Under the pieces are notes generated by a model that did no database searches, was not told where the DNA came from, and saw nothing but the letters and a program-made list of their open reading frames with translations. From Bradyrhizobium ontarionense (GTDB taxonomy: Bacteria > Pseudomonadota > Alphaproteobacteria > Rhizobiales > Xanthobacteraceae), in contig NZ_CP088156.1 of the NCBI RefSeq assembly GCF_021088345.1, positions 2,418,001-2,482,000 of the forward strand: a stretch of 64,000 nt of DNA. Direction: 5' to 3'. A program made the position numbers and the translations under genes. Of the stretch, positions 29,485-38,235 are shown piece after piece (within the stretch, counting starts at the first letter, position 1; every line of letters begins with the position of its first letter).

Positions 29485-30172
29485 CGGGGGTCCACTCCAT
29501 GATCCATCGTCCGGTCTGGCCGTGACGGTTGCGAATGAGCTCGGCGTCGAGACGCGGCGCGCCCCACGCCATCCACGGCGCCGAGGGCAGCGACGGCGCG
29601 GTGCGGACGATCCAGCGCGTCTCGGCGGTCGAGGGTTCGGGTGTGGCCGCAATGCGCAACATGAGCGCGGTGACGCCGGACTCCTGCGCGGCCAGGGTCA
29701 GCTTGCGGCTGGCGACGAGATCGAGCTTTTGCGTCTCGCCCCACACCTCCAGCATCACACTGCCGAGCGCATCGCAGGCGAGCGCGTCGGCGGCGGTGCG
29801 TAAGCCGTGATCGAGGTCGGGCGCGCGCACGATCACGATGCGGCGCGGATCGAGCCCGAGCTCGGCGAGCCCGCTCATCGACAGCGCGCCCATCTCGCGC
29901 TCGGCGAAATCCTGCCGGATCCAGATCAAGGGCCGCTGCGCCGCGACCCGCGCGGCCAGCCCGCAGAGGAAGCCGGTCGCGGCCGCCGCCTGACGTTCGG
30001 TCTCGGCGAACACCTCGTGCAGCGCGCCGGTGGCGAGCCCGCCCTGCAGGGTCGCATCGGCCGCGTCATGGCCGAGCGCGACCCTGCGCATGTCATGTGC
30101 GCCATCGGCCACCTCGAGACGGGCAATGCGGCCGCGCAACTGCGCGAGCGTCTCCATGCGTGCGCCGGTCAT
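29384..30172 (-). CDS. imuA: ImuA, RecA-like mutasome protein
   Basis: This 262-residue protein matches ImuA, a RecA/SulA-like protein in which only the RecA core fold is retained (ALHEVFAETERQAAAATGFLCGLAARVA; PLIWIRQDFAEREMGALS; GSVMLEVWGETQKLDLVASRKLTLAAQESGVTALMLR). It acts with ImuB and DnaE2 in SOS mutagenesis. The ATG at 30172 has AGGAG nine bases upstream. It is first in the imuA-imuB arm and lies 79 bases from a LexA box, so induction by DNA damage is expected. Confidence 0.9.
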   Translation of the reverse strand: MTGARMETLAQLRGRIARLEVADGAHDMRRVALGHDAADATLQGGLATGALHEVFAETERQAAAATGFLCGLAARVAAQRPLIWIRQDFAEREMGALSMSGLAELGLDPRRIVIVRAPDLDHGLRTAADALACDALGSVMLEVWGETQKLDLVASRKLTLAAQESGVTALMLRIAATPEPSTAETRWIVRTAPSLPSAPWMAWGAPRLDAELIRNRHGQTGRWIMEWTPDACRFSEPAADPQPVAAAPAHRSHHAQPRRRSA

Positions 30173-30250
30173 CCGTCGCCGCTCCTCTCAAAATCCATCG
30201 TGCGGGCGCTGCCGTTCTTTGCGGTGAGGCTTGCAGTCAACTTGGGCAGT

Positions 30251-30265
30251 GAACCCGCGACGAAC
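30251..30265 (-). promoter_or_regulatory. LexA box 1
   Basis: GAAC-N7-GAAC on the plus strand (GTTC-N7-GTTC on the minus strand), the alphaproteobacterial LexA consensus. It is the box nearer to imuA. Confidence 0.85.
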
Positions 30266-30271
30266 CTCTTT

Positions 30272-30286
30272 GTTCATGATATGTTC
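30272..30286 (+). promoter_or_regulatory. LexA box 2
   Basis: GTTC-N7-GTTC on the plus strand, six bases from box 1 and in the opposite sense. It is followed by an AT-rich TAATATAAAG stretch that could be the -10 region for the rightward genes. Confidence 0.85.
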
Positions 30287-30371
30287 TAATATAAAGCTAA
30301 CGCCGGACGATGAGTCAATCGGGATTACCCCGGGTGTGATTCAAGCAATGGAATCAAAGGGATTCGAACGC

Positions 30372-31610
30372 ATGGAGCTGCTCCGCAAGCTGGAGATCCT
30401 GGCCGATGCCGCCAAGTACGATGCCTCCTGCGCCTCCAGCGGTACGGAGATGCGGGATTCCCGCGACGGCAAGGGCCTCGGCTCGACCGCGCCCGGCATG
30501 GGCATCTGCCACTCCTATGCGCCGGATGGACGCTGCATCTCGCTGCTCAAGATTTTGCTCACCAACGCCTGCAACTACGACTGTCTGTATTGCGTCAACC
30601 GCGCCTCCTCCAACGTGGCCCGCGCGCGCTTCACGGTCGACGAGGTCGTGAAGCTCACCATCGACTTCTATCGCCGCAACTACATCGAGGGCCTGTTTTT
30701 GTCGTCCGGCATCATCCGCAGCCCGGACTACACCATGGAGCAGGTCGTGAGCGTGGCGCGCAAACTGCGCGAGGAGCACCGCTTCCGCGGCTACATCCAT
30801 CTGAAGACCATTCCAGAGGCCGACGAGGCGCTGATCGCCGAGGCCGGCCGATATGCCGACCGGCTCAGCATCAACATCGAGACGCCGCTGGAGGCGAGCC
30901 TCACGAAGCTCGCGCCGGAGAAGGACCAGCGCGCGATCCGCCGCACCATGGGCCGGCTCCGGCTCAAGCTCGACGAGACGGCGGAGGCGAAGAAGACGGC
31001 GCGCCGGGCGCGGCCGCCGCGCTTCGCGCCCGCCGGCCAGAGCACGCAGATGATCGTCGGCGCCGACGATGCCAACGACCGCACCATCCTGTCGACCTCG
31101 GCCAATCTCTACGGCGCCTACAAGCTCAGGCGCGTGTATTACTCTGCGTTCAGCCCGATCCCCGATGCCAGCCGCGCGCTGCCGCTGCAGGCGCCGCCTC
31201 TGGTGCGCGAGCACCGGCTGTACCAGGCCGACTGGCTGATGCGCTTCTACGGCTTCGATGCCGATGAAATTGTCGAGGAGAGCGAAGGCATGCTGCCGCT
31301 CGACATCGACCCCAAGCTCGCCTGGGCGCTGCGCCACCGCGACCGTTTCCCGCTCGACATCAACACAGCGAGCCGCGAGGAGCTGCTGCGCGTGCCGGGC
31401 TTCGGCACCCGCACCGTGGAGCGCATCCTGTCGACGCGCCGCACCACCACGATCCGCTTTGCGGATCTGGCGCAGCTCAATGTGATCCGGAACAAGGCGC
31501 TGCCGTTCATCGTTCTCTCCGACCACCGGCCGCAGCCGTCCCTGCTCGACGGCGCCGGCCTCGCGGCGCGGCTGCGGCCGAAACCGCAGCAGCTGGGATT
31601 TGGATTCTAA
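30372..31610 (+). CDS. Putative DNA modification/repair radical SAM protein
   Basis: This gene encodes 412 residues. The radical SAM cluster motif is C-x3-C-x2-C in NACNYDCLYCVNR, preceded by the family start LLRKLEILADAAKYDASCASSG. A C-terminal helix-hairpin-helix (LDINTASREELLRVPGFGTRTVERIL) implies DNA contact. It matches the rSAM family regularly linked to UDG-type genes (TIGR03916); the reaction is unknown. The partner gene follows 106 bases downstream, separated by a palindromic repeat. The start at 30372 follows homologues and an AAAGGGA ribosome-binding site; ATG 30348 is the alternative. The LexA box 86 bases upstream implies SOS control shared with imuA. Confidence 0.85.
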   Translation: MELLRKLEILADAAKYDASCASSGTEMRDSRDGKGLGSTAPGMGICHSYAPDGRCISLLKILLTNACNYDCLYCVNRASSNVARARFTVDEVVKLTIDFYRRNYIEGLFLSSGIIRSPDYTMEQVVSVARKLREEHRFRGYIHLKTIPEADEALIAEAGRYADRLSINIETPLEASLTKLAPEKDQRAIRRTMGRLRLKLDETAEAKKTARRARPPRFAPAGQSTQMIVGADDANDRTILSTSANLYGAYKLRRVYYSAFSPIPDASRALPLQAPPLVREHRLYQADWLMRFYGFDADEIVEESEGMLPLDIDPKLAWALRHRDRFPLDINTASREELLRVPGFGTRTVERILSTRRTTTIRFADLAQLNVIRNKALPFIVLSDHRPQPSLLDGAGLAARLRPKPQQLGFGF

Positions 31611-31617
31611 CGGAAGC

Positions 31618-31705
31618 CGTCATTGCGAGGGGCGAAGCCCCGAAGCAATCCAGGGGCGACTTGAAGACTCTGGATTGCTTCGTCGCTTCGCTCCTCGCAA
31701 TGACG
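31618..31705. repeat. Palindromic repeat, CGTCATTGCGAGG type
   Basis: CGTCATTGCGAGG at the left and CCTCGCAATGACG at the right bound an 88-base palindrome with an inner GAAGCAATCCAG/CTGGATTGCTTC stem. A fragment of the same type (TCATTGCGAGCGAAGC) lies at 42366. It sits between the radical SAM and UdgX genes, so read-through from the LexA promoter must cross it. Confidence 0.85.
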
Positions 31706-31716
31706 TGAGGAGACAG

Positions 31717-33204
31717 ATGCACGTCGTAACCCTCGACAGCGACACCGATTTCGACGGCTGGCGCACGGCCGCGCGGGCGCTCGTGATGAACGACGTCCGA
31801 CCGGCCGATGTCACCTGGCGCGTCAAGGGCGCGGCGCCCGATCTGTTCGACGATGCCGCCGAGACGCAGCTGCCCGAGGTGCCCAAGGGCACGTTCTCGG
31901 TGCCGGCGAGCTTCATGGAGCTCGCCGAGAGCGCGATCCTGCACCGTGATCCCAACCGCTTCGCCCTGCTCTATCGGCTGTTGTGGCGGCTCAAGGCCAA
32001 CCACGACCTGATGGAGATCGCGACCGATCCGGACGTGGCGCAGGCCAACGCGCTGGCGCGCGGGGTGCGCCGCGACGTTCACAAGATGCACGCCTTCGTC
32101 CGCTTCCGCGAGATCGGCCGCGAGCGCGAGGCGCGCTACGTCGCCTGGTTCGAGCCCGAGCACCACGTCGTCGAATGCGCCGCGCCGTTCTTCGCGCGCC
32201 GCTTCGCCGACATGCCGTGGTCGATCCTCACGCCCGAAATCTGTGCGCATTGGGACGGCAGCCACGTCTCCTTCACGCCCGGTGTGAGCAAGGCTGAAGC
32301 GCCGTCCGAAGACCGGCTCGAAGAGGTGTGGCTGCGTTATTACGCCAGCATTTTCAATCCGGCGCGGCTGAAAGTGAAGGCGATGGAAAAGGAGATGCCG
32401 AAGAAATATTGGCAGAACCTGCCTGAAGCCAAGCTGATCCAGCCGCTGATCGCCGCCACCGCCCGGCGCACCACCGACATGATCGCCGAGCCCGGCACCG
32501 AACCACACAAGCCGCAGAAACGCGTCGAGGACGCCGCGATGACCCGCAAGCCGAAAGCACGTGGCGAGGCCGATGCTGAGACCTCACGTGAGCTCGACAC
32601 AACGGATCTCGAGAGCTTGCGTGAGCAGGCCGCCGCCTGCCGCGCCTGCCCGCTGTGGAAGGACGCCACGCAGACCGTGTTCGGCGAAGGCCCTGAACAT
32701 GCGCCGCTGATGCTGGTCGGCGAGCAGCCCGGCGACAAGGAGGACCTCGCCGGCCATCCCTTCGTCGGCCCCGCCGGCCAGATGCTCGACCGCGCGCTGG
32801 CCGAGGCCGGCATCGACCGGTCCAAGGTCTACGTCACCAATGCGGTGAAGCACTTCAAGTTCGTGCCGCGCGGCAAGATCCGGCTGCACCAGAAGCCGAA
32901 CACGCCGGAGATCAAGGCCTGCCGGCAATGGTACGAGCGTGAGCTCGCCGCTGTCCGTCCGGCCCTGGTCGTCGCGCTCGGCGCCACCGCGGCGCAAAGC
33001 GTGCTCGGCAAGATCACGCCCGTCAACAGGAGCCGCGGCCATGTCATCGACCTGCCCGACGGCCCCAAGGCCATGGTCACGGTGCACCCGTCCTATCTGC
33101 TGCGGCTGCCGGACGCCGACGCCAAGGCACGCGAATATGAGCGGTTTGTCGAAGATCTGAAGGTTGCTGCGCGGGCAATGAAGCATGCCGCGCACGCGGC
33201 GTGA
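31717..33204 (+). CDS. DUF4130 domain-UdgX uracil-DNA glycosylase fusion
   Basis: This gene encodes 495 residues. Residues 1 to about 250 are the DUF4130 (TIGR03915-type) domain that pairs with the radical SAM protein upstream. Residues about 300-490 are a UdgX-family uracil-DNA glycosylase: iron-sulfur cysteines in CRACPLWKDAT and KACRQW, active-site motif GEQPGDKEDLAGHPFVGPAG, and the HPSYLLR motif. UdgX proteins cross-link to the uracil site through a loop histidine; here the loop reads GKIRLHQKP instead of the usual KRRIH form, but the histidine is kept. The ATG at 31717 follows GAGGAG. It probably shares the LexA-controlled transcript with the radical SAM gene. Confidence 0.87.
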   Translation: MHVVTLDSDTDFDGWRTAARALVMNDVRPADVTWRVKGAAPDLFDDAAETQLPEVPKGTFSVPASFMELAESAILHRDPNRFALLYRLLWRLKANHDLMEIATDPDVAQANALARGVRRDVHKMHAFVRFREIGREREARYVAWFEPEHHVVECAAPFFARRFADMPWSILTPEICAHWDGSHVSFTPGVSKAEAPSEDRLEEVWLRYYASIFNPARLKVKAMEKEMPKKYWQNLPEAKLIQPLIAATARRTTDMIAEPGTEPHKPQKRVEDAAMTRKPKARGEADAETSRELDTTDLESLREQAAACRACPLWKDATQTVFGEGPEHAPLMLVGEQPGDKEDLAGHPFVGPAGQMLDRALAEAGIDRSKVYVTNAVKHFKFVPRGKIRLHQKPNTPEIKACRQWYERELAAVRPALVVALGATAAQSVLGKITPVNRSRGHVIDLPDGPKAMVTVHPSYLLRLPDADAKAREYERFVEDLKVAARAMKHAAHAA

Positions 33205-33334
33205 GTTTGAACAATTCCAACGTGTCCGGTCCTGCCAATGCGCAGCAGCAGGCTGAACCGTTCCTCAAGCTGTCATGCAGGCTTTGCATCCGTCGGTCAC
33301 AACGGAGCTTCCCATCGTAACGAGAGGCGTTTGC

Positions 33335-34963
33335 ATGACCGATATGACCGTCAATTCCGCGCTGGGCGAAGGCGCGGCGATCCAGCCGGCCGCACGGCCG
33401 AACCTGGACAAGGGTTTCAACCCGCTCACGATGATCCTCTTCTTCGGCGTTCTCGCCGCTGGGCTGCTTTTCGTCGCCTACAGCATCTACGTCGATGTCG
33501 ATGCTACGGGCGTGAAGGTCACGACCTACCTGCCTTACATGCTGCTGTTCATTGCGCTGCTGATCGCGCTCGGCTTCGAATTCGTCAACGGCTTTCATGA
33601 CACGGCAAATGCGGTCGCGACGGTGATCTACACCCATTCGCTACCGGCGGAAGTCGCCGTCATCTGGTCGGGCTTCTTCAATTTCCTCGGCGTCCTGCTC
33701 TCGACCGGCGCGGTGGCGTTCGGCATCGTCTCGCTGCTGCCGGTCGAGCTGATCCTGCAGGTCGGATCGAGCGCCGGGTTCGCGATGGTGTTCGCGCTCC
33801 TGATCGCGGCCATCCTGTGGAATCTCGGCACCTGGTATTTCGGTCTGCCGGCCTCGTCCTCGCATACGCTGATCGGCTCGATCATTGGCGTCGGTATCGC
33901 CAATGCGCTGCTGCGCGGCCGCGATGGCACCTCGGGCGTGGACTGGAGCAAGGCGACGGAGATCGGCTACGCCCTCCTGCTGTCGCCGCTGGTCGGTTTC
34001 GTCTGCGCTGCCCTGCTGCTTTATCTTCTGAAATTCGTCGTCCGCAACCCGGCCCTCTACGCCGCCCCGGAAGGCCCGAAGGCCCCGCCGTGGTGGATCC
34101 GCGGTCTCCTGATCCTGACCTGCACAGGCGTGTCGTTCGCGCATGGCTCGAATGACGGCCAGAAGGGCATGGGCCTGATCATGCTCATCCTGATCGGTAC
34201 GGTGCCGACCGCCTATGCCCTGAACCGCACGCTGCCGGAGTCGCAGATTGCCAAGTTCCAGGAGACCTCGCAGGCCGCGTCCAAGGTCATCGCGGCGAAG
34301 GCCGACGGCTACAACGTGATCGGCGACCCCCGTCCGGCGGTCACGCTCTACGTCTCCCAGCGCAAGATCAACGAAGGCACCTATCCGTCGCTTGCCGTGC
34401 TGGTCAAGGATGTCGGCGACCAGGTGCGGACCTACGGCTCATTGAACAAGGTGCCGGCGGACGCGGTCGGCAACACCCGCAACGACATGTACCTGACCTC
34501 CGAGGCGATCCGCTTCCTGATGAAGGACAAGGAGAACGATCTCAGCAAGGACGACGTCGCCGTCCTCACCGCGTACAAGGGCTCGCTCGACAGCGCGACC
34601 AAGTTCATTCCCAACTGGGTCAAGATCGCGGTCGCGATCGCGCTGGGCCTGGGAACCATGATCGGCTGGAAGCGGATCGTGATCACGGTCGGCGAGAAGA
34701 TCGGCAAGTCGCATCTGACCTATGCGCAGGGCGCCTCGGCCGAGCTGGTTGCCGCCGCCACGATCGGCGCCGCCGACGTTTTCGGCCTGCCGGTCTCGAC
34801 CACCCACGTGCTGTCCTCCGGCGTGGCCGGCACGATGGCGGCCAACGGCTCAGGCCTGCAGATGGCGACCATCCGCAACCTGCTGATGGCCTGGGTGCTC
34901 ACGCTGCCGGCCGCGATCCTGCTCTCCGGCTCGCTCTACTTCATCTTCTCGCGGCTGTTCTGA
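33335..34963 (+). CDS. pit: Inorganic phosphate transporter, Pit family
   Basis: A 542-residue PiT-family symporter for phosphate uptake. The duplicated signature appears as GFEFVNGFHDTANAVATVIYTHSL in the first half and GVSFAHGSNDGQKGMGLIMLIL in the second. About eleven helices surround a hydrophilic loop of roughly 120 residues (34.2-34.6 kb). The ATG at 33335 is preferred because the family begins near it and GAGAGG precedes it; an upstream in-frame ATG adds 20 unlikely residues. No PhoU-like regulator gene adjoins it. A good terminator follows. Confidence 0.93.
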   Translation: MTDMTVNSALGEGAAIQPAARPNLDKGFNPLTMILFFGVLAAGLLFVAYSIYVDVDATGVKVTTYLPYMLLFIALLIALGFEFVNGFHDTANAVATVIYTHSLPAEVAVIWSGFFNFLGVLLSTGAVAFGIVSLLPVELILQVGSSAGFAMVFALLIAAILWNLGTWYFGLPASSSHTLIGSIIGVGIANALLRGRDGTSGVDWSKATEIGYALLLSPLVGFVCAALLLYLLKFVVRNPALYAAPEGPKAPPWWIRGLLILTCTGVSFAHGSNDGQKGMGLIMLILIGTVPTAYALNRTLPESQIAKFQETSQAASKVIAAKADGYNVIGDPRPAVTLYVSQRKINEGTYPSLAVLVKDVGDQVRTYGSLNKVPADAVGNTRNDMYLTSEAIRFLMKDKENDLSKDDVAVLTAYKGSLDSATKFIPNWVKIAVAIALGLGTMIGWKRIVITVGEKIGKSHLTYAQGASAELVAAATIGAADVFGLPVSTTHVLSSGVAGTMAANGSGLQMATIRNLLMAWVLTLPAAILLSGSLYFIFSRLF

Positions 34964-34987
34964 CGCGACACGAACGATCGTAGTGCC

Positions 34988-35022
34988 AGGCCCGCGCCAT
35001 CAGCGCGGGCCTTTGCTCTTTC
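34988..35022 (+). terminator. Intrinsic terminator after the phosphate transporter gene
   Basis: AGGCCCGCGC (34988-34997) pairs with GCGCGGGCCT (35003-35012) around CATCA, followed by TTGCTCTTT. It may serve both strands, as the convergent M20 gene ends 41 bases on. Confidence 0.82.
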
Positions 35023-35062
35023 GTTGGGTTCAACCGGAGAATTCGCGGCCTCAATCATCGGC

Positions 35063-36232
35063 TCACGCCGCCAGCGTGTTCTCCACCACCTTGATGAAGA
35101 ACGAGGTGCCGTAGACGATGGCCTCGTCGTTGAAGTTGTAGGCGGGGTGATGCAGGCCGGCCGAGTCGCCATTGCCGACGAAGATGAAGGCACCGGGGCG
35201 GGCTTCGAGCATGTAGGCGAAATCCTCGCCGCCCATCATCGGCGGCATCTCGTGGACATTGGCATCGCCTGCAACCTCCTTGGCGGCACGAATGGCGATG
35301 TCCGTCTGTTCGGCGTGATTGACCACCACCGGATAGCCGCGCGCGTAAGTGAGATCGATCTTGGCGCCGGTCATTTGCGCGACTCCGGTCACGACCTCGC
35401 GCACCCGCTTCTCCATCAGCTCGCGCACCTTCGGCGTCAGCGTCCGCACGGTGCCGCGCAGCACCGCGCTCTGCGGGATCACGTTGCGGGCATTGCCGGC
35501 GTGGAACTCGCAGATCGAGAGGACGGCAGCCTCCAGCGGATCGACGCTGCGCGACACGATCTGCTGCAGCGAGGTGACGAGCTGGGCGCCGACCAGCAGC
35601 GAGTCGATGCAATTGTGCGGCTTGGCGGCGTGGCCGCCATGGCCCTCGATCGTGATGTCGATCCCGTCGGTCGAGGCCATCAGCGGGCCCTGGCGGATCG
35701 CGAACGCGCCGACCGGCAGGCCGGGACCATTGTGCATGCCGTAGACCTGATCGATCTTGAAGCGCTCGATCAGGCCATCCTTGATCATCGCGTCCGCGCC
35801 GCCGCCACCCTCCTCGGCCGGCTGGAAGATCACCGCGACCTCGCCGGCGAAGTTGCGGGTCTCGGCGAGATAGCGCGCCGCGCCGAGCAGCATCGCGGTG
35901 TGGCCGTCATGGCCGCAGGCATGCATCATGCCCGGCGTCTTCGACGCGTAAGGCAGCCCGGTCGCCTCCTCGATCGGCAGCGCGTCCATGTCGGCGCGCA
36001 GCCCGAGCACCTTCACGTCTCCGTTGCCGGGCTTCCTGCCCTTGATGACGCCGACCACGCCAGTCTTGCCGAGCCCCGTCGCGACCTCGTCGCAGCCGAA
36101 TTCACGTAAGCGCTCGGCGACGAAGGCCGAGGTTCGATGCACGTCGTAGAGCAGCTCGGGATGCGAATGGATATCCTGCCTCCAGGCCTGGATATCGGGC
36201 TGCAGATCGGCGACGCGGTTGACGATGGGCAT
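35063..36232 (-). CDS. M20-family amidohydrolase (hippurate hydrolase-like)
   Basis: A 389-residue metal-dependent amidohydrolase of the M20D group, which removes acyl groups from N-acyl amino acids such as hippurate. Metal and catalytic motifs are LGLRADMDALPIEEATGLPY, MMHACGHDGHTAMLLGAA, AVIFQPAEEGGGGA and MMGGEDFAYML. The dimerisation insert begins GIDITIEGHGGHAAKPH. The ATG at 36232 (MPIVNRVADL) matches family starts; the longer frame adds about 19 unconvincing residues. No operon partner is evident. Confidence 0.92.
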   Translation of the reverse strand: MPIVNRVADLQPDIQAWRQDIHSHPELLYDVHRTSAFVAERLREFGCDEVATGLGKTGVVGVIKGRKPGNGDVKVLGLRADMDALPIEEATGLPYASKTPGMMHACGHDGHTAMLLGAARYLAETRNFAGEVAVIFQPAEEGGGGADAMIKDGLIERFKIDQVYGMHNGPGLPVGAFAIRQGPLMASTDGIDITIEGHGGHAAKPHNCIDSLLVGAQLVTSLQQIVSRSVDPLEAAVLSICEFHAGNARNVIPQSAVLRGTVRTLTPKVRELMEKRVREVVTGVAQMTGAKIDLTYARGYPVVVNHAEQTDIAIRAAKEVAGDANVHEMPPMMGGEDFAYMLEARPGAFIFVGNGDSAGLHHPAYNFNDEAIVYGTSFFIKVVENTLAA

Positions 36233-36411
36233 GGGGAATCTCGTAACTCCGGTGGGACTTTGCGCCTGTTTAGCATGCAAAACCCGCACCGCCCAACATC
36301 TGGGCTGCGCTCATCGCATGGCTCGGTCAACCAGCCATGACCATGACGACGGACTTGTCCGGTCCCGTCCTGGCTGACTAAAAGCCTCCCAACGATGGGA
36401 AGGAAACACCG

Positions 36412-38031
36412 ATGCCGACACCGCTCGAGGGGGAGTACGACTATATCGTGGTAGGCGCCGGCACCGCCGGCTGCATCCTCGCCAACCGGCTGTCGGCCGA
36501 TCCGAAGACCCGCGTCCTGATCCTGGAGGCCGGCGGCCACGACAATTGGATCTGGTTCCATATTCCGGTCGGCTACCTCTTCGCGATCGGCAATCCGCGC
36601 TCCGACTGGATGTTTCGCACCGAGGCCGAGCCCGGCCTGAACGGCCGCTCGCTGGCCTATCCCCGCGGCAAGGTGATCGGCGGCTGCTCGGCGATCAACG
36701 CCATGATCTCGATGCGCGGCCAGGCCGCCGACTACGACCATTGGCGCCAGCTGGGCCTTGCCGGCTGGTCGTATTCCGACGTGCTGCCGGTGTTCAGGAA
36801 GCTGGAGGACCACTTCCTCGGCGAGAGCGAGCACCATGGCGTCGGCGGCGGCTGGCGCATCGAGGCGCCCAGGCTGTCATGGGCGGTGCTGGATGCGGTC
36901 GGCGACGCCGCCGAGCAGATGGGCATTCGCCGCATCCCGGACTTCAATACCGGCGACAATGAAGGCATCAGCTATTTCCACGTCAACCAGAAGCGCGGCC
37001 GGCGCTGGTCGTCGGCGCGCGGCTTCCTGAAGCCGGCGCTCAGCCGCTCCAATCTGCGGCTCGAAACCAATGTCCTCGTGGATCGCCTGATCGTCGAGAA
37101 CGGCCGTGCCGTCGGCGTCCGCTACCAGCGGAATGGCGAGACCATCGAGGCGCGCACCAAGGGCGAGGTGATCCTGAGCGCCGGCTCGATCGGCTCGGTG
37201 CAGGTGCTGCAGCGTTCGGGCATCGGTCCGGCGGATCTGCTGAGCGATCTCGGCATCGACATCATCAGCGACAAGCCCGGTGTCGGCCGCAACCTGCAGG
37301 ACCATCTGCAGCAGCGCGCGATCTACAAGGTGTCCGGCGTGCGGACCCTGAACGAGACCTACTACTCGCTGGTCCGCCGCGGCCTGATGGGGCTCGACTA
37401 CGCCTTCCGCCGCCGCGGCCCGCTGACCATGGCGCCGTCGCAGCTCGGCATCTTCACGCGCTCGGATACCACGCGCGATCGCGCCAACATCCAGTTCCAC
37501 GTGCAGCCGCTGTCGCTCGACAAGTTCGGCGATCCCTTGCATCGCTTTCCCGCGATCACCGTCAGTGCCTGCAACCTGCGCCCGACCTCGCGCGGCAGCG
37601 TGCGCATCCGCTCCGCTCAAATCGATGAGGCGCCGTCGATCGCGCCGAACTATCTCGCGACCGAGGACGATCGCCAGGTCGCGGCCGACGCCATCCGCGT
37701 CACGCGCCGGCTGATGAAGCAGCAGGCGCTGGCGCCCTATCAGCCGGCCGAATATCTGCCCGGCCCTTCCGTCGGCGACGACGATGCGGCGCTGGCCAAG
37801 GCCGCCGGCGACATCGGCACCACCATCTTCCATCCCGTCGGCACGGCGAGGATGGGCACATCAGACGATCCGATGGCGGTGGTCGACGAACGACTGCGCT
37901 TCCACGGCATCGAGCGCCTGCGCATCGCCGACGCCTCGATCATGCCGACCATCACCTCCGGCAACACCAACACGCCGACAGCGATGATCGCCGAGAAGGC
38001 GGCGTCGATGATTTTGGAGGATCGTCGATGA
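36412..38031 (+). CDS. GMC-family FAD-dependent oxidoreductase
   Basis: A 539-residue glucose-methanol-choline oxidoreductase related to choline and alcohol dehydrogenases. The FAD-binding fold is YDYIVVGAGTAGCILANRLSA at the N terminus, followed by YPRGKVIGGCSAINAMISMRG. The C-terminal active-site segments are TIFHPVGTARMG and ITSGNTNTPTAMIAEKAA. GGAAGGAAAC precedes the ATG. The substrate is unknown; there is no betaine aldehyde dehydrogenase nearby to argue for choline. Confidence 0.92.
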   Translation: MPTPLEGEYDYIVVGAGTAGCILANRLSADPKTRVLILEAGGHDNWIWFHIPVGYLFAIGNPRSDWMFRTEAEPGLNGRSLAYPRGKVIGGCSAINAMISMRGQAADYDHWRQLGLAGWSYSDVLPVFRKLEDHFLGESEHHGVGGGWRIEAPRLSWAVLDAVGDAAEQMGIRRIPDFNTGDNEGISYFHVNQKRGRRWSSARGFLKPALSRSNLRLETNVLVDRLIVENGRAVGVRYQRNGETIEARTKGEVILSAGSIGSVQVLQRSGIGPADLLSDLGIDIISDKPGVGRNLQDHLQQRAIYKVSGVRTLNETYYSLVRRGLMGLDYAFRRRGPLTMAPSQLGIFTRSDTTRDRANIQFHVQPLSLDKFGDPLHRFPAITVSACNLRPTSRGSVRIRSAQIDEAPSIAPNYLATEDDRQVAADAIRVTRRLMKQQALAPYQPAEYLPGPSVGDDDAALAKAAGDIGTTIFHPVGTARMGTSDDPMAVVDERLRFHGIERLRIADASIMPTITSGNTNTPTAMIAEKAASMILEDRR

Positions 38032-38046
38032 CAGGCGCACCGAAAT

Positions 38047-38186
38047 CGTAGGGTGGGCAAAGGCGAAAGCCGTGCTGCCTCCCCATGCGAGATCGCGGTG
38101 GCGCCGTGCCCACCGTCTCACCGATGCATGTGCTGATCGACGGTGGGCACGCTGCCGCCTGACGGCGGCCGCTTTGCCCACCCTAC
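38047..38186. repeat. REP pair (BIME-like)
   Basis: A direct REP (38047-38116, GTAGGGTGGGCAAAG to GTGCCCACCGT) and an inverted REP (38140-38186) share end sequences with the four copies around the RAYT gene at 23-23.9 kb. No transposase is present here, so this is a non-autonomous pair. Confidence 0.85.
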
Positions 38187-38235
38187 ACGGCACGACCCGC
38201 AGACTTCGTTCGCTGCGTCGAACGGCAGCACATCT

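Noticed and set aside
33270..33300. Pho box before the phosphate transporter (CTGTCATGCAGG...)
   Set aside because: Only one half-site fits; the second repeat is not recognisable.
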